A stretch of 51,148 nucleotides of DNA from Ruminococcus sp. (GCF_019417665.1 NZ_DXUU01000018.1:1-51148); one strand, 5' to 3'. Shown: positions 1 to 8,902, counted from the stretch's first letter. Made by a program: numbers and translations. The notes: a model not told the origin generated them from the letters alone.

Positions 1-53
1 TAACGGCAAAATTTGCCGAAAAGACGTGCGAAAAAAGATGCTGAACAGGCTCT
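1..53. repeat. Partial copy of dispersed inverted-repeat (MITE-like) element
   Basis: The last 18 bases (36-53) are identical to the right terminal repeat of the complete element at 50436-50598. The stretch before them (GCAAAAT, GAAAAGA, GTGCGAAAA blocks) aligns loosely with that copy's interior, with gaps. The rest of this copy lies outside the window. The neighbouring PHP gene's TAG stop uses two bases of the repeat end, so the element abuts or trims that gene. Confidence 0.7.
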
Positions 54-921
54 AAATACACTTGAAACGGTTCTGCTTCTGGATCGCCAGTGATAACTGT
101 TTCGGAATTCGAGGGTCTGTAATACAGAGATTCTTATCAATGCCAGTTCCAAGAGCAATATCTGGTTTGACGCCAGGTCCATGAAAGTCGGAACCGCAGG
201 TATACAGCAAATCATGCTTTTCCGCCAATGCCAGATAGCACGCCGTTTGCCGAGATGTGTGACGACTGTAATAAGCTTCGATGCCCTGCAAGCCCATTTC
301 TTTCAATTGAACCAGCAATGTATCCAATTCCTGTTCCGCCAGCTTCAGCTGATGAGGATGTGCCAGAACAGCGACACCCCCAGCTTCCCGGATAACCCGG
401 ATACCATCAGCTGGCAGGGGCTTCGGCCGTTCCACACGGGCATAAAATTCCGGCGTTGTCAGATAGCGATCAAAAGCATCCTGTACGGATGATGCATAGC
501 CTTTCTCTACAAGTGCCCTTGCGAAATGCGGTCTGCCTGTGGTTCTGCCATCATTGCAGCGGCGTACATCCTCCAATGTCATATTTACGCCATGATCCTG
601 AAGATATGCCAACATTTTACCGCAACGCACCTTGCGATCCCTAGTATGCTTAGAACAGAATTCCAACAAGCCCGGATCGTAGGGATCAATGCCATACCCT
701 AAGATATGCAATTCCTTTCCGCCCTGTACACTGATTTCTATACCCGGAAAAAATGTGATGCCATAGTTTGCGGCAGCTTTTGCAGCGGCAGCAATACCAG
801 AAACTGTGTCGTGATCTGTGACGGCTGCCGCTGTGATCCCTGCCTCATGTGCCATACGGATGGTCTCCTCTGGAGAAAATTCGCCGTCAGAACAGTTGGT
901 GTGAATATGCAGGTCAATCAT
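52..921 (-). CDS. PHP-domain metal-dependent phosphoesterase
   Basis: This 289-residue protein is a stand-alone PHP-domain phosphoesterase of the YciV/RNase AM-like group, which hydrolyses phosphoester bonds in nucleotides or short RNAs. Visible metal-site motifs are H5-x-H7 (DLHIHT), TDHD (about 35-38), AHPH near 190 and GSDFHG near the C-terminus. A GGAG lies 7 bases before the chosen ATG, inside the end of the upstream gene, which it overlaps by 8 bp. It is the last gene of a long minus-strand run. The C-terminus ends exactly where a repeat copy begins, so the native tail may be altered. The exact substrate cannot be read from sequence. Confidence 0.85.
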   Translation of the reverse strand: MIDLHIHTNCSDGEFSPEETIRMAHEAGITAAAVTDHDTVSGIAAAAKAAANYGITFFPGIEISVQGGKELHILGYGIDPYDPGLLEFCSKHTRDRKVRCGKMLAYLQDHGVNMTLEDVRRCNDGRTTGRPHFARALVEKGYASSVQDAFDRYLTTPEFYARVERPKPLPADGIRVIREAGGVAVLAHPHQLKLAEQELDTLLVQLKEMGLQGIEAYYSRHTSRQTACYLALAEKHDLLYTCGSDFHGPGVKPDIALGTGIDKNLCITDPRIPKQLSLAIQKQNRFKCI

Positions 922-2089
922 ATGCCTTCTCCTCTCCGGTCAGGATATCTTTAAAATATTCCGATTCTGCAAAAGTGTCTGCATCACAGAGTACAAGCAC
1001 CTGAGTGTGATCAGAAACCTCTGTCAGTTCCTCCAAAGTATGTTCCATACAGGTCACATCAATGATGCATATCTCGCTGTAATGCTGAAGCAAAAAAGGA
1101 ATCATGCAGTCTGCATAGGAATCTTTGAGAAGCAGCAGCTTCTTCTGATTGTCCAGATTTGTACGGATCACCAGCCTCTCACAATCCTGCCCCAAATAAA
1201 AGGCATAAGGGTCTGCCTGGCTATCTGTTGGTATCTCATACAGCTGACGTTCCTCCTTTGTGCCGTCTGTCAAATAAGCTGTCATTTCTGTGACACTGCT
1301 GCCGGACTCACAGGTGTACACATCCAGAATATCCGGCGTCACTTTTTCATAGAGACAGGCGTCGTACAGACTACCCCGAAAGGAATCTACATGAATGACA
1401 GCATACTGGTCATAGGCAATGGGTGCAAATCCCATTTTTTGAATAGCATTCCGGTAGACACAATAGGCACCATAGCCGCTCCAGCGAGGATCTGTCCGGT
1501 TATAGATATAATCTTCCGTTGCCGTAAAAAGGACATGGTAAACGTCGATCTTCCGGATGGGCGAGGAGATCTGCTGATAGAATTTGTCAATCTCCGGCAT
1601 CTGGGAGGGATAGGACATTCCCTCCAGAAGTGTATCTTTATAAAATTCTCCTGCCGACGGTACAGCAATGACACAGGTAGGGATCTCATAGACTGTATAG
1701 AATTGATTCAGAAGCGATGCCGTTTCGGACAGCTGTTCAGCATCCAACTGTTCGGGGCATTCCAAAAGCCGTTCCTCTGTCAGATAGACATCTCCTACCC
1801 GGTTTCCGCCAGCTGCCGCAATGCAGTTTGTCACTGTCCGCACTAACGTATTCCGTCCGGGAACACGATGAGAAAGCATGCTGTCTGCCATCTGCTGCAA
1901 AGAAGGAGAACAAGTTTTCAGCATTGTATCCGAATCACTGCGTTGTCCAGAAATACAAGCGCATATGAATGCTGAAATACCAAATACAAAAAGTATCATC
2001 CAAAGCAAAAGTCCAGTCACTCGCTGGGCAGCTGCTTTTTGTTGGGCTTTGGTCTGCTTTTTCCAGCGGCGAGGTTGTTTGACTTTCAT
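914..2089 (-). CDS. DHHW-like SGNH-family protein partnered with MBOAT
   Basis: This 391-residue protein has a basic N-terminus, one membrane anchor (about residues 25-47) and an extracellular domain of the AlgJ/AlgX/DHHW family, which acts with MBOAT proteins in O-acylation of cell-surface polymers. The family's nucleophile region is visible as LLLLKDSYAD (Ser324). The motif that gives the DHHW family its name reads D200-P-R-W in the context RTDPRWSGYGAY, so the usual His positions are Pro and Arg. It lies 16 bp downstream of the MBOAT gene, as expected for a pair. The family call rests on motif layout; activity is uncertain because of the substitutions. Confidence 0.75.
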   Translation of the reverse strand: MKVKQPRRWKKQTKAQQKAAAQRVTGLLLWMILFVFGISAFICACISGQRSDSDTMLKTCSPSLQQMADSMLSHRVPGRNTLVRTVTNCIAAAGGNRVGDVYLTEERLLECPEQLDAEQLSETASLLNQFYTVYEIPTCVIAVPSAGEFYKDTLLEGMSYPSQMPEIDKFYQQISSPIRKIDVYHVLFTATEDYIYNRTDPRWSGYGAYCVYRNAIQKMGFAPIAYDQYAVIHVDSFRGSLYDACLYEKVTPDILDVYTCESGSSVTEMTAYLTDGTKEERQLYEIPTDSQADPYAFYLGQDCERLVIRTNLDNQKKLLLLKDSYADCMIPFLLQHYSEICIIDVTCMEHTLEELTEVSDHTQVLVLCDADTFAESEYFKDILTGEEKAYD

Positions 2090-2105
2090 AAATGCACCGC
2101 CTTTC

Positions 2106-3482
2106 TCACAGCATCAGCTGCATTTCTACCGTACCGCCAGTACTGATCAATACCGCAGTACAGCAGCACAGCAATAACAAAACTGCCGCAACTGTCAGCG
2201 GGATCCGTATCATCCGATACCAGGACTTTTCCTCCAATAGACAAAGTACTGTCCGCCAGTTACCGGACGCTGCATACACAGACAGTAAAAGTACCAGACC
2301 ATAGCTGAAAAGCAAGTTCTTGTCCGCTTCGCCGGGAGTGAAATGTCCCATCCCGAACATTACATTCAGATATTCACATGCAGAAGTCATGTCCGGCTGG
2401 ATCAGAAGCACTGCACCTATTGAAAGCAGCAGTGCAGTAATACCATAGCGGATACCCACATAACGTTTACTTTGACCGATGAGATGCTCCATCCAGATAC
2501 AGAAACCAATGCCTAGCCCGAAAATCAGGGTCGGCAGCCGGAATCCATACCACAAGCCTACACAACCCCAGGTGATCGTTACGGCAAATAAATGCAGCAA
2601 TTGATTTTTTCCATGAAAACGTGTCCCAACATAATGGGAGAACCACTGTACCACCGTACGGTTCCACTGATCGGCAAATTTTGTGACTGAGGGGAAAAAC
2701 AAAGATTTTCCATAGCTTTCCGGCAGATGTACTCCATAACATAGCGCCAGACCGATTGCCATATCTGCATAACCGGACAATTCCAGATACAGGGATACCA
2801 GCTGTGCCAATGCCCCAAGCCATACCGCAATAATGGAGTAGCCTGAGGGATCTACCTGATTCACTGTCTGAAACAGCATCCCCACATTGTCTGCCAGGAG
2901 CAGCTTTTTCCCCAGTCCCACCAAAAAACGGGTCATGCCTGCGCCGATCTGCTGCATGGAAAAAGTCGGCTCACACAGAGATTTCAGTGCCACAGGATAT
3001 GGTACCACTGGTCCCATGATCAGACGTGGATAAAACAGCATATACAAAAACAATTGCCGCCAATTCCGCTCTGCATAATATTTTCCCCGGCGCACATTTG
3101 TACAATAGCCAATACCCTGCAAGACAAAGAATGCCAACCCCAGTGGGAAGAGATCCTTTCCGTGCAGCAGAGAAAATTCCCACGATTGCATCCAATTACT
3201 GCGCAGGAGGATCAATGCACTCAGATACACAAGAACCGTTCCAAACAGCACCAGTCCAGATAATTTTTTTCGGGTGCGCAAATGCTCCAGCAGCAATCCG
3301 ATACCATATGTGGCAGCAGTGAGCAAGAGTAATACCAATGCTGCAAGCCATCCGCCGCCCAGCAGAAACAGCACGCTGATAGCAAGCATGACATCCCGTT
3401 TCCAGCGCTGCGGCGTCAGGTGATAGATTCCCAGGGTCATGGGAAAAAACAAAAAAAGAAAGGTGAAAGAAGCAAATTGCAT
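2106..3482 (-). CDS. MBOAT-family membrane O-acyltransferase
   Basis: This 458-residue polytopic membrane protein resembles AlgI/DltB-type MBOAT acyltransferases, which pass acyl groups across the membrane to a surface polymer with a DHHW/AlgJ partner, encoded next. Recognisable blocks are LYLELSGYADMAIG (233-246), the QWNRTVVQWFSHYVGTRF region (272-289) and TWGCVGLWYG (304-313). In most AlgI-like proteins the last block is GLWHG and its His is catalytic; here residue 312 is Tyr (TAT codon at 2547-2549). The ATG has an AGGAG at good spacing. Either a divergent active subfamily or an inactive relative; the substrate is unknown. Confidence 0.8.
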   Translation of the reverse strand: MQFASFTFLFLFFPMTLGIYHLTPQRWKRDVMLAISVLFLLGGGWLAALVLLLLTAATYGIGLLLEHLRTRKKLSGLVLFGTVLVYLSALILLRSNWMQSWEFSLLHGKDLFPLGLAFFVLQGIGYCTNVRRGKYYAERNWRQLFLYMLFYPRLIMGPVVPYPVALKSLCEPTFSMQQIGAGMTRFLVGLGKKLLLADNVGMLFQTVNQVDPSGYSIIAVWLGALAQLVSLYLELSGYADMAIGLALCYGVHLPESYGKSLFFPSVTKFADQWNRTVVQWFSHYVGTRFHGKNQLLHLFAVTITWGCVGLWYGFRLPTLIFGLGIGFCIWMEHLIGQSKRYVGIRYGITALLLSIGAVLLIQPDMTSACEYLNVMFGMGHFTPGEADKNLLFSYGLVLLLSVYAASGNWRTVLCLLEEKSWYRMIRIPLTVAAVLLLLCCCTAVLISTGGTVEMQLML

Positions 3483-3497
3483 GGATAATCTCCTGTG

Positions 3498-4079
3498 TTA
3501 TATAGTTTCCAACAGCTGTGACAATTCCTGTTTTGTCATCATGGTATTGAGTACCTCCAGCAGAGAGGCTGCGGAAAGCAGATCCGGCAGTCCCAGCTTT
3601 TTCTGGAGGGCTTTCCGGCGGGACTTGCTGTCTGCACTACCGGAAAGGCCCAGTTCATACAAATCGTAACGAGTCAAGGGGTCAGTTTTTTCTGGTATCT
3701 CATCTGTCAGCACACCTGCCTTTGCAAAGGCGTCCAACAGACGTTTTTTGTCGATGCCCTCAACGCCGAGCTTTCCCTCCGCAGAAGGCTTTTCCTTGCG
3801 GCGTTCCTTACCATAGATATCGGGAATGTATACATGAGAAATCGTTCCGTCATGAATAGCGCCTTTCAGGTAATTGCGGATCTTGAACCCGGCGGTATCA
3901 GAATCCGTCAAGATAATCACACCTGTCGTCTTGGCATAATAACGGATCAGTGCCATCTTTTCCGGATCGTGAAAAATCCGGAATCCATTTGTGACAAGGA
4001 TCACCGCATCCAGAATAGACGACAACTTGATCTTGTCATATTTTCCTTCTACAATAATTGCCTGTGCGATGTGTATCAT
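3498..4079 (-). CDS. rnmV: Toprim-domain protein, ribonuclease M5-like (DUF4093)
   Basis: This 193-residue protein carries an N-terminal Toprim domain with the acidic motif VEGKYDK near residues 10-16 and the later ILTDSDTAGFKIRN block, the layout of RNase M5, the 5S rRNA maturase. The C-terminal half (VEGIDKKRLLDAF onward) matches the DUF4093 extension of clostridial homologues. I start at the ATG at 4079, which has AGGAGG six bases upstream; a longer in-frame reading would use TTG at 4085. It follows holA with a 2 bp gap, so translation is probably coupled. RNase M5 function is inferred from the family; a generic Toprim nuclease is the alternative. Confidence 0.75.
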   Translation of the reverse strand: MIHIAQAIIVEGKYDKIKLSSILDAVILVTNGFRIFHDPEKMALIRYYAKTTGVIILTDSDTAGFKIRNYLKGAIHDGTISHVYIPDIYGKERRKEKPSAEGKLGVEGIDKKRLLDAFAKAGVLTDEIPEKTDPLTRYDLYELGLSGSADSKSRRKALQKKLGLPDLLSAASLLEVLNTMMTKQELSQLLETI

Positions 4080-4081
4080 TG

Positions 4082-5128
4082 TCAACCTCCTGCAATGGCA
4101 AGCATTTTTACAATTGCCGCTTCAAGCAAAGTGCGCTCCTCTGCGGAAGTGGAATTCAGTTCCACCTCCAGATCTCGGAGCACCCGGATGCAAGCACGAA
4201 GCCGTTCCGGCGGCAGACGACGGCAATCCCGAAAGGCATTCTGCACCATAAAATCAAAGCGGTAGCCGAAATCCTGCTTCATATCCCCTGGCTGTTTTCC
4301 GGCACGCAATGCCGCTGACGCCCGGTACAAATCCAAAAAGGATGAAGCAATGGCGTGAACAATAAATGTCCGGTTGGTACGCATGGCATAAAGTTTATCC
4401 AGTTCTTCCATTGCCGTCTTGGGGCGCTGGGAAACAACAGCTCTGGCGAGATTAAAGACGGTAGTCTCCAGCTGCGGTGAGGTTACCTCCCGTACCATGG
4501 CAACAGTGATGGTATTTCCCTTGTCTGCATAAGCGCAGAGTTTTTCCAGTTCACTGCGCAGGATCAAGGTATTCCCCATACAGAGCCGCACCAGTTCTTC
4601 CGCACTGTCCGGCGGCAGGATACAGCCTCGTTTTTCCGCCAGTCCGGAAAGTTCCTTTGCAAGCACTGCCGGCGTTCGCTGTACTGCTTCACAGACTGTA
4701 CCGTACTTTGCTACACAGTCAATGAGCTTTTTGTTCTTGCCTTGAGGTGTTTTTTTGCCATCCTTGGGGTCAAAGCCGGTAATATCGAAAATCAGTACTG
4801 TTGCACCGCCGATCTCAGACAGCAGTTCCAACAGCTGTTTCATCTGATCTTCCCGGAGAGAATCGGCATTCAGGTCATGTACCTGAATGCAGTTATACGC
4901 CGCAAACATGGAAAACTGCCGGGAAGCGTCTTCCAGTTCTTTCAGTTCCAGCTTCTGCCCGTCAAATTTCGTCAGCGCCATATCTGCATTGCCGCCAGTG
5001 GCTTTTTTGACAAGCGCTGCCGTCAGCTGGCGCACCTGCACCAGATCTGCACCGTAGATGTAGTAGAGGTTTTGCAGTCCCCCCTTGCGAATCTGGGCAG
5101 CGAGCTGTTTTGGATCACAGGTTGGCAT
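4082..5128 (-). CDS. holA: DNA polymerase III subunit delta
   Basis: This is a HolA-family clamp-loader subunit of about 348 residues, which opens the beta clamp within the DnaX complex. The N-terminal region has the typical LYYIYGADLVQVRQ start, a degenerate P-loop-like segment, then an alpha-helical C-terminal domain (RTNRTFIVHAIASSFLDLYRA) as in other delta subunits. I start at ATG 5128 because AAAGGAG sits about 9 bases before it; the upstream in-frame ATG at 5146 lies beside that Shine-Dalgarno and would only add six residues. In many Firmicutes holA follows comEC; here a lipoprotein gene separates them. Confidence 0.9.
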   Translation of the reverse strand: MPTCDPKQLAAQIRKGGLQNLYYIYGADLVQVRQLTAALVKKATGGNADMALTKFDGQKLELKELEDASRQFSMFAAYNCIQVHDLNADSLREDQMKQLLELLSEIGGATVLIFDITGFDPKDGKKTPQGKNKKLIDCVAKYGTVCEAVQRTPAVLAKELSGLAEKRGCILPPDSAEELVRLCMGNTLILRSELEKLCAYADKGNTITVAMVREVTSPQLETTVFNLARAVVSQRPKTAMEELDKLYAMRTNRTFIVHAIASSFLDLYRASAALRAGKQPGDMKQDFGYRFDFMVQNAFRDCRRLPPERLRACIRVLRDLEVELNSTSAEERTLLEAAIVKMLAIAGG

Positions 5129-5142
5129 GGTGAATGCTCCTT

Positions 5143-5898
5143 TCATTTTTTAAATGCTTCTAATTCTTCATATGGAATCATAACCTCAAAGTGATCTCCC
5201 AGAGCATATATTAAAGAAATACTAATACCAAGTTCTTTTTCTGTCATAAAAATGGAATATTCATCGTCACGCATGTCGTCTTCATTCAGTGCATTCTGCA
5301 CATATTCTGCTGCTTGTGTGATTTCTTCCGAAGTTTCTCCATATTTCTCCGCAAATTGTTCCGGTATTTTTTCCTGAATCAGCTGCACCAAATCACTGTT
5401 TACAGTATATAAGTCCGACATAGAAATAAATTCACCAGTATGCTTGTCAATTGTCAAAGCCTGAAAATAGTTCGTAGGATGCGGAGTTCGTTTATGGTTA
5501 TATAGTCCATCAAATGTAACACTAAAATAATCAGCATCATTTCGTACAATGGTATATTCCACTTTCATTGCACAATCTGTATAAACATCGTTATCCCATA
5601 CCCATTCTTCCGGAGACGCTTTCATTTCTCCAGAAAAAGCACCGTTAAACCAGTTCTGGATTTCATCCTGCACAAAGGACGTTATCTGTACATTCACTTT
5701 TTCCGCATTTTCTGTTGTTTCTTCCAATTGAGGATAATGAAAATAGATCCGATTTTCCGCCGATTCCTCCTTAGCACAGTACGAAATCGTATTGTTGTTT
5801 TCAGATGTACTGCTGGATGTTTCATTTGAAATCTTAGTGCATCCACAAAACAGCGCTGCAACTAGCCCAAAACATATCCAGATTTTTCTGTGCTTCAT
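5143..5898 (-). CDS. DUF3298/DUF4163-like lipoprotein (RsiV-type extracellular fold)
   Basis: This 251-residue protein has a lipoprotein signal ending ALFCGC, then a Ser/Thr/Asn-rich linker and a domain with features of DUF4163-DUF3298: an FDGLYNHKRTPHPTN segment, a DKHTGEFISMSDLYT strand-turn and a C-terminal YALGDHFEVMIPYEEL, as in RsiV-like lysozyme-sensing anti-sigma factors and other envelope proteins. No cytoplasmic anti-sigma domain is present, so it is not a full RsiV. The start at 5898 is fixed by an ATGA overlap with the comEC stop and a GGAG upstream. It sits unusually between comEC and holA. Ligand and role are unknown. Confidence 0.75.
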   Translation of the reverse strand: MKHRKIWICFGLVAALFCGCTKISNETSSSTSENNNTISYCAKEESAENRIYFHYPQLEETTENAEKVNVQITSFVQDEIQNWFNGAFSGEMKASPEEWVWDNDVYTDCAMKVEYTIVRNDADYFSVTFDGLYNHKRTPHPTNYFQALTIDKHTGEFISMSDLYTVNSDLVQLIQEKIPEQFAEKYGETSEEITQAAEYVQNALNEDDMRDDEYSIFMTEKELGISISLIYALGDHFEVMIPYEELEAFKK

Positions 5899-7958
5899 AT
5901 CAATTTCTCCACATTCCACGAACCATCTTCCCTCACCCGGATACACAAAGACGTCTCCTTACAATACGTCTGCTCTGGCAGTACATCCGCCTCACCGTTC
6001 CATGCGGTACAAATGACACCATCCCATGTGCCCTCGGGCAATTCTGACAGCTTCGTGCCAATGCAGAATCGCAGTGTTCCATACTCGATCTCCACAACGC
6101 CATTTTCCAGTGTAATCGCATATTGCATATCCCTGAGCACCAGCGCATCTGTCTGCTGCGGTATCGTTCCCATCAATTCTGCATCCGGCGGAATCCAGCA
6201 GTCTGTAGGGACTGCCGTTTCCTCTGCCTCCACAAATCCCAGCGTTGTGGGATAGGCAATGCGCATCTGGTCAGCACGTTTGGTCAGGCAGAGAGAATCC
6301 AGCCGGCGAATGCCACGCTCCGACAGATATGCCTGGACATAATCCGGGTTCTTATGATGCCCTGTCAGGTCAATGATATCTGTCTTTCCGTGATAGGTCA
6401 CCGCCAGTACCATCTCCTGCTTCTGTCCCAGTACCGCAATGGTAAAACTATTGCGTTCGCCCAGCCGATACACCATTTGTCCTGCAAGAAGAATCACGAA
6501 TGACAATACCAGTGAACCTGCCACTGCCCGGCGGCCATGCTTCTGGAGAAAGATCAGTAACACAAAGGCAGTAAGGAGTCCTGTCAGTATTGGCAGCATA
6601 TCCCAACCAGTGGGAAACATGACAGGTACCAGTTCCCGCAAACCGTAAGCGAAGAGCATCAGCAAATCGTACAGCCAGCGCAGCAGCAGACAAATAGGCT
6701 TCGCCACAAATCCCACGCCGCCAGTCAGAAAAATACCAAGAGACAACGTCAGCATCAGGGAACAAATGGGTACCAACAGAAGGTTTGCCACTGGAGCAGC
6801 AACAGAAACCTCCCGGAAATAGAACATGGTCACCGGAAAAATACACACAGAAACACAGCCTAATGCTGTCAGCCGCCGGAATATGCTCATGGGAAATTTT
6901 TTCTGCTGCATTTTCTTTGTCAGCCAGGGTGCAAAGACACCGATCCCGAAAGTCCCTGCCATAGACAGCAAGAAGGAGGCATCCAGAATAAGATAGGGAT
7001 TTCCCACAGTAAGAAGAATTCCAGCGAAGCACAGAGAATTGCACGTATCCCCACGGCGGAAAAAGAGCGGTGCACTTTGCATCAACAGATACATGATTCC
7101 AGCACGGACAATAGAAACAGGCGTTCCCACCATCAGCGCATACAACAACACCCATATGCCAGAACTGCCGAAACTCAGCCAGCGATGCAAATGCAGCCGC
7201 CGACAGAACCACATCCAAACGCTCAGCAATAACACCAGATGCAAACCGGATACAGAAACCACGTGGCGGATACCGTGATGGGTCATAAGCTGGTCAGTCT
7301 CATGAGAAATAGTTTCCTTTGTCCCCAGCAGCATAGCGCTGACCATACCACCGGCATCTGTTCCGGCAAGAACACAGATACGGGTGGAAATGCGCTCCCG
7401 GTATGCCTGGAGCATACGGATAAGCTTTCCGTTTTCTGTCGGGGTACACTGCACAAACGCATCCGAGGATGCTTCCAGGAAAATACCCTTCGCCTGATAA
7501 TATGCCTTGCTGTCCCAGAGATAATTCACCTCTGGTGTAGAAAATTCCCCGGCGACATCCAGTTGGTCGCCATATCTCGCACCCAGATCGCTTGTATAGA
7601 CCAGAATCTTTGCAGAAGTGCCGTCAGCAAATTCCCCTTTCACCTGATAGGAAGCCCGGTCATTGTCATAAACGGTAACAGAAGCCACCTTACCAGAAAA
7701 AGTTGCCATGGTGCCATCGTGTGCGGCAACAGGTGCGTAGACCAGTGCCGAATACGCCATCACAGCACCAACTGCCGCCGTCAAAGATATACCAATACAG
7801 AGTGCCTGTCCAGTGGTAATACGCCGGAATAGACGGAATGCTCCCAGCAGCATAAAAGCCGCCGGAAGCAGACACATCGTCACGGATGTCCGGCATGTCG
7901 CTCCGAGAAACAGCCCCGCAAGCCACGGAATGCCGATCCATACCATCGTCCGTCTCAT
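5895..7958 (-). CDS. comEC: ComEC/Rec2-family DNA uptake membrane protein, degenerate beta-lactamase-like domain
   Basis: At 687 residues this is ComEC, the channel that passes single-stranded DNA into the cell during transformation. It has N-terminal membrane segments, a soluble DUF4131-type domain (TFSGKVASVTVYDNDR), the core competence domain with GLHLVLLLSVW and GTPVSIVRAGIMYLLMQ, and further TM helices. After the membrane part there is a region in the place of the usual metallo-beta-lactamase nuclease domain, but the expected HxHxDH is replaced (LCLTKRADQMR), so metal binding looks lost. Translationally coupled to the next gene by ATGA. It may still transport DNA, or be a relic; no other com genes are in the window. 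Confidence 0.88.
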   Translation of the reverse strand: MRRTMVWIGIPWLAGLFLGATCRTSVTMCLLPAAFMLLGAFRLFRRITTGQALCIGISLTAAVGAVMAYSALVYAPVAAHDGTMATFSGKVASVTVYDNDRASYQVKGEFADGTSAKILVYTSDLGARYGDQLDVAGEFSTPEVNYLWDSKAYYQAKGIFLEASSDAFVQCTPTENGKLIRMLQAYRERISTRICVLAGTDAGGMVSAMLLGTKETISHETDQLMTHHGIRHVVSVSGLHLVLLLSVWMWFCRRLHLHRWLSFGSSGIWVLLYALMVGTPVSIVRAGIMYLLMQSAPLFFRRGDTCNSLCFAGILLTVGNPYLILDASFLLSMAGTFGIGVFAPWLTKKMQQKKFPMSIFRRLTALGCVSVCIFPVTMFYFREVSVAAPVANLLLVPICSLMLTLSLGIFLTGGVGFVAKPICLLLRWLYDLLMLFAYGLRELVPVMFPTGWDMLPILTGLLTAFVLLIFLQKHGRRAVAGSLVLSFVILLAGQMVYRLGERNSFTIAVLGQKQEMVLAVTYHGKTDIIDLTGHHKNPDYVQAYLSERGIRRLDSLCLTKRADQMRIAYPTTLGFVEAEETAVPTDCWIPPDAELMGTIPQQTDALVLRDMQYAITLENGVVEIEYGTLRFCIGTKLSELPEGTWDGVICTAWNGEADVLPEQTYCKETSLCIRVREDGSWNVEKLI

Positions 7959-7971
7959 ATCTGCCCTGTCC

Positions 7972-8514
7972 TCAATCCTTGAAGAACAACGGCAGTTGTT
8001 CCAGATAAATCAAATCATCACGGGAAGCAGCGTCACCCTCTGCCAGTGGTGCAGCGTTACCAACGATCTCACCGCCTGCTGCTTTTACCAGCTGCTGCAA
8101 TGCACGCAGAGATTCTCCAGTGCTGACTACATCGTCTACGATCAGTACACGTTTGCCCTTCATCCACGCCGCTTTATCGCCGTCCAGATAAAGGGTCTGA
8201 ACCGCTGCCGTAGTAATGGATTTCACCTGCACAGACAGCACATCCGTCATATACCCTTTCACAGATTTTCGCGCTACAATATAGGGCACATGCATCTGCC
8301 GGGACATTTCATAAGCAAGGGGAATACCCTTGGATTCTGCCGTAAGAATATAATCACACGCCGGCACCCGTTTCGCCAGTTCTCTGGCACATGCCTCTGT
8401 CAGTTCCACATCGGAGAACAGAATAAAGGCTGCAATATCCAGCTTTTCACTGATGGAGCATATCTTCAGCTCCCGTGTCAGCCCAGCAATGTGCAGCGTA
8501 TAGTATGCCGCCAT
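7972..8514 (-). CDS. Purine-type phosphoribosyltransferase (adenine PRT-like)
   Basis: This 180-residue protein is a type I phosphoribosyltransferase. The PRPP-binding signature VLIVDDVVSTGES is complete, and the N-terminal half carries the ILTAESKGIPLAYEMSR and YIVARKSVK segments typical of adenine/xanthine PRTs, which salvage free purines with PRPP. The start at 8514 is chosen because AAGGAGG lies 8-9 bases upstream; a longer in-frame reading to 8559 has no site. It follows the HIT-protein gene by 13 bp and precedes comEC by 13 bp. Base specificity cannot be fixed; the 180-residue length fits adenine PRT. Confidence 0.8.
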   Translation of the reverse strand: MAAYYTLHIAGLTRELKICSISEKLDIAAFILFSDVELTEACARELAKRVPACDYILTAESKGIPLAYEMSRQMHVPYIVARKSVKGYMTDVLSVQVKSITTAAVQTLYLDGDKAAWMKGKRVLIVDDVVSTGESLRALQQLVKAAGGEIVGNAAPLAEGDAASRDDLIYLEQLPLFFKD

Positions 8515-8527
8515 AGACAGTACCTCC

Positions 8528-8890
8528 TTATTCTTCCACCGGCTGTACTGCGTCAGCACCCCAGCCCATTTTCACGCCTGCAAGCATATGAAAATGCAGA
8601 TGGAATACGGTTTGACCGGCATTTTCACCGCAGTTTGTGACAATACGATAGCCATCCTTCAAGCCCTGTTCCTCAGCGATCTTTGCAGCGACTTCGTAAA
8701 TATGTCCTACCACAGCGGAATTTTCCGGAGTGATGGCTGCGGCGCAGCAGATGTGCTGCTTCGGAATCAGCAGATAGTGAATCGGTGTAATAGGGTTGAT
8801 ATCCTTGAACACATAAACCGTATCGTCCTCATACACCTTTGTACTGGGGATCTCCCCAGCAATAATTTTACAAAACAGGCAATCCTCCAT
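8528..8890 (-). CDS. hinT: HIT-family (histidine triad) nucleotide-binding protein
   Basis: This 120-residue protein is a typical HinT-like hydrolase of the histidine triad family, acting on nucleoside phosphoramidates and aminoacyl-AMP. It begins with CLFCKIIAGEIPSTKVYEDD, has the middle ITPIHYLLIPKQH segment, and contains the triad FHLHFHMLAG near the C-terminus. The Shine-Dalgarno GAGGAGG precedes the ATG. It sits 12 bp downstream of alaS; the pairing is suggestive because HinT can hydrolyse aminoacyl-adenylates released by tRNA synthetases, but that link is inference. Confidence 0.92.
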   Translation of the reverse strand: MEDCLFCKIIAGEIPSTKVYEDDTVYVFKDINPITPIHYLLIPKQHICCAAAITPENSAVVGHIYEVAAKIAEEQGLKDGYRIVTNCGENAGQTVFHLHFHMLAGVKMGWGADAVQPVEE

Positions 8891-8902
8891 GATGATTCCT
8901 CC

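Noticed and set aside
7039..7278. Short plus-strand frames inside comEC
   Set aside because: Antisense shadows without ribosome binding sites.
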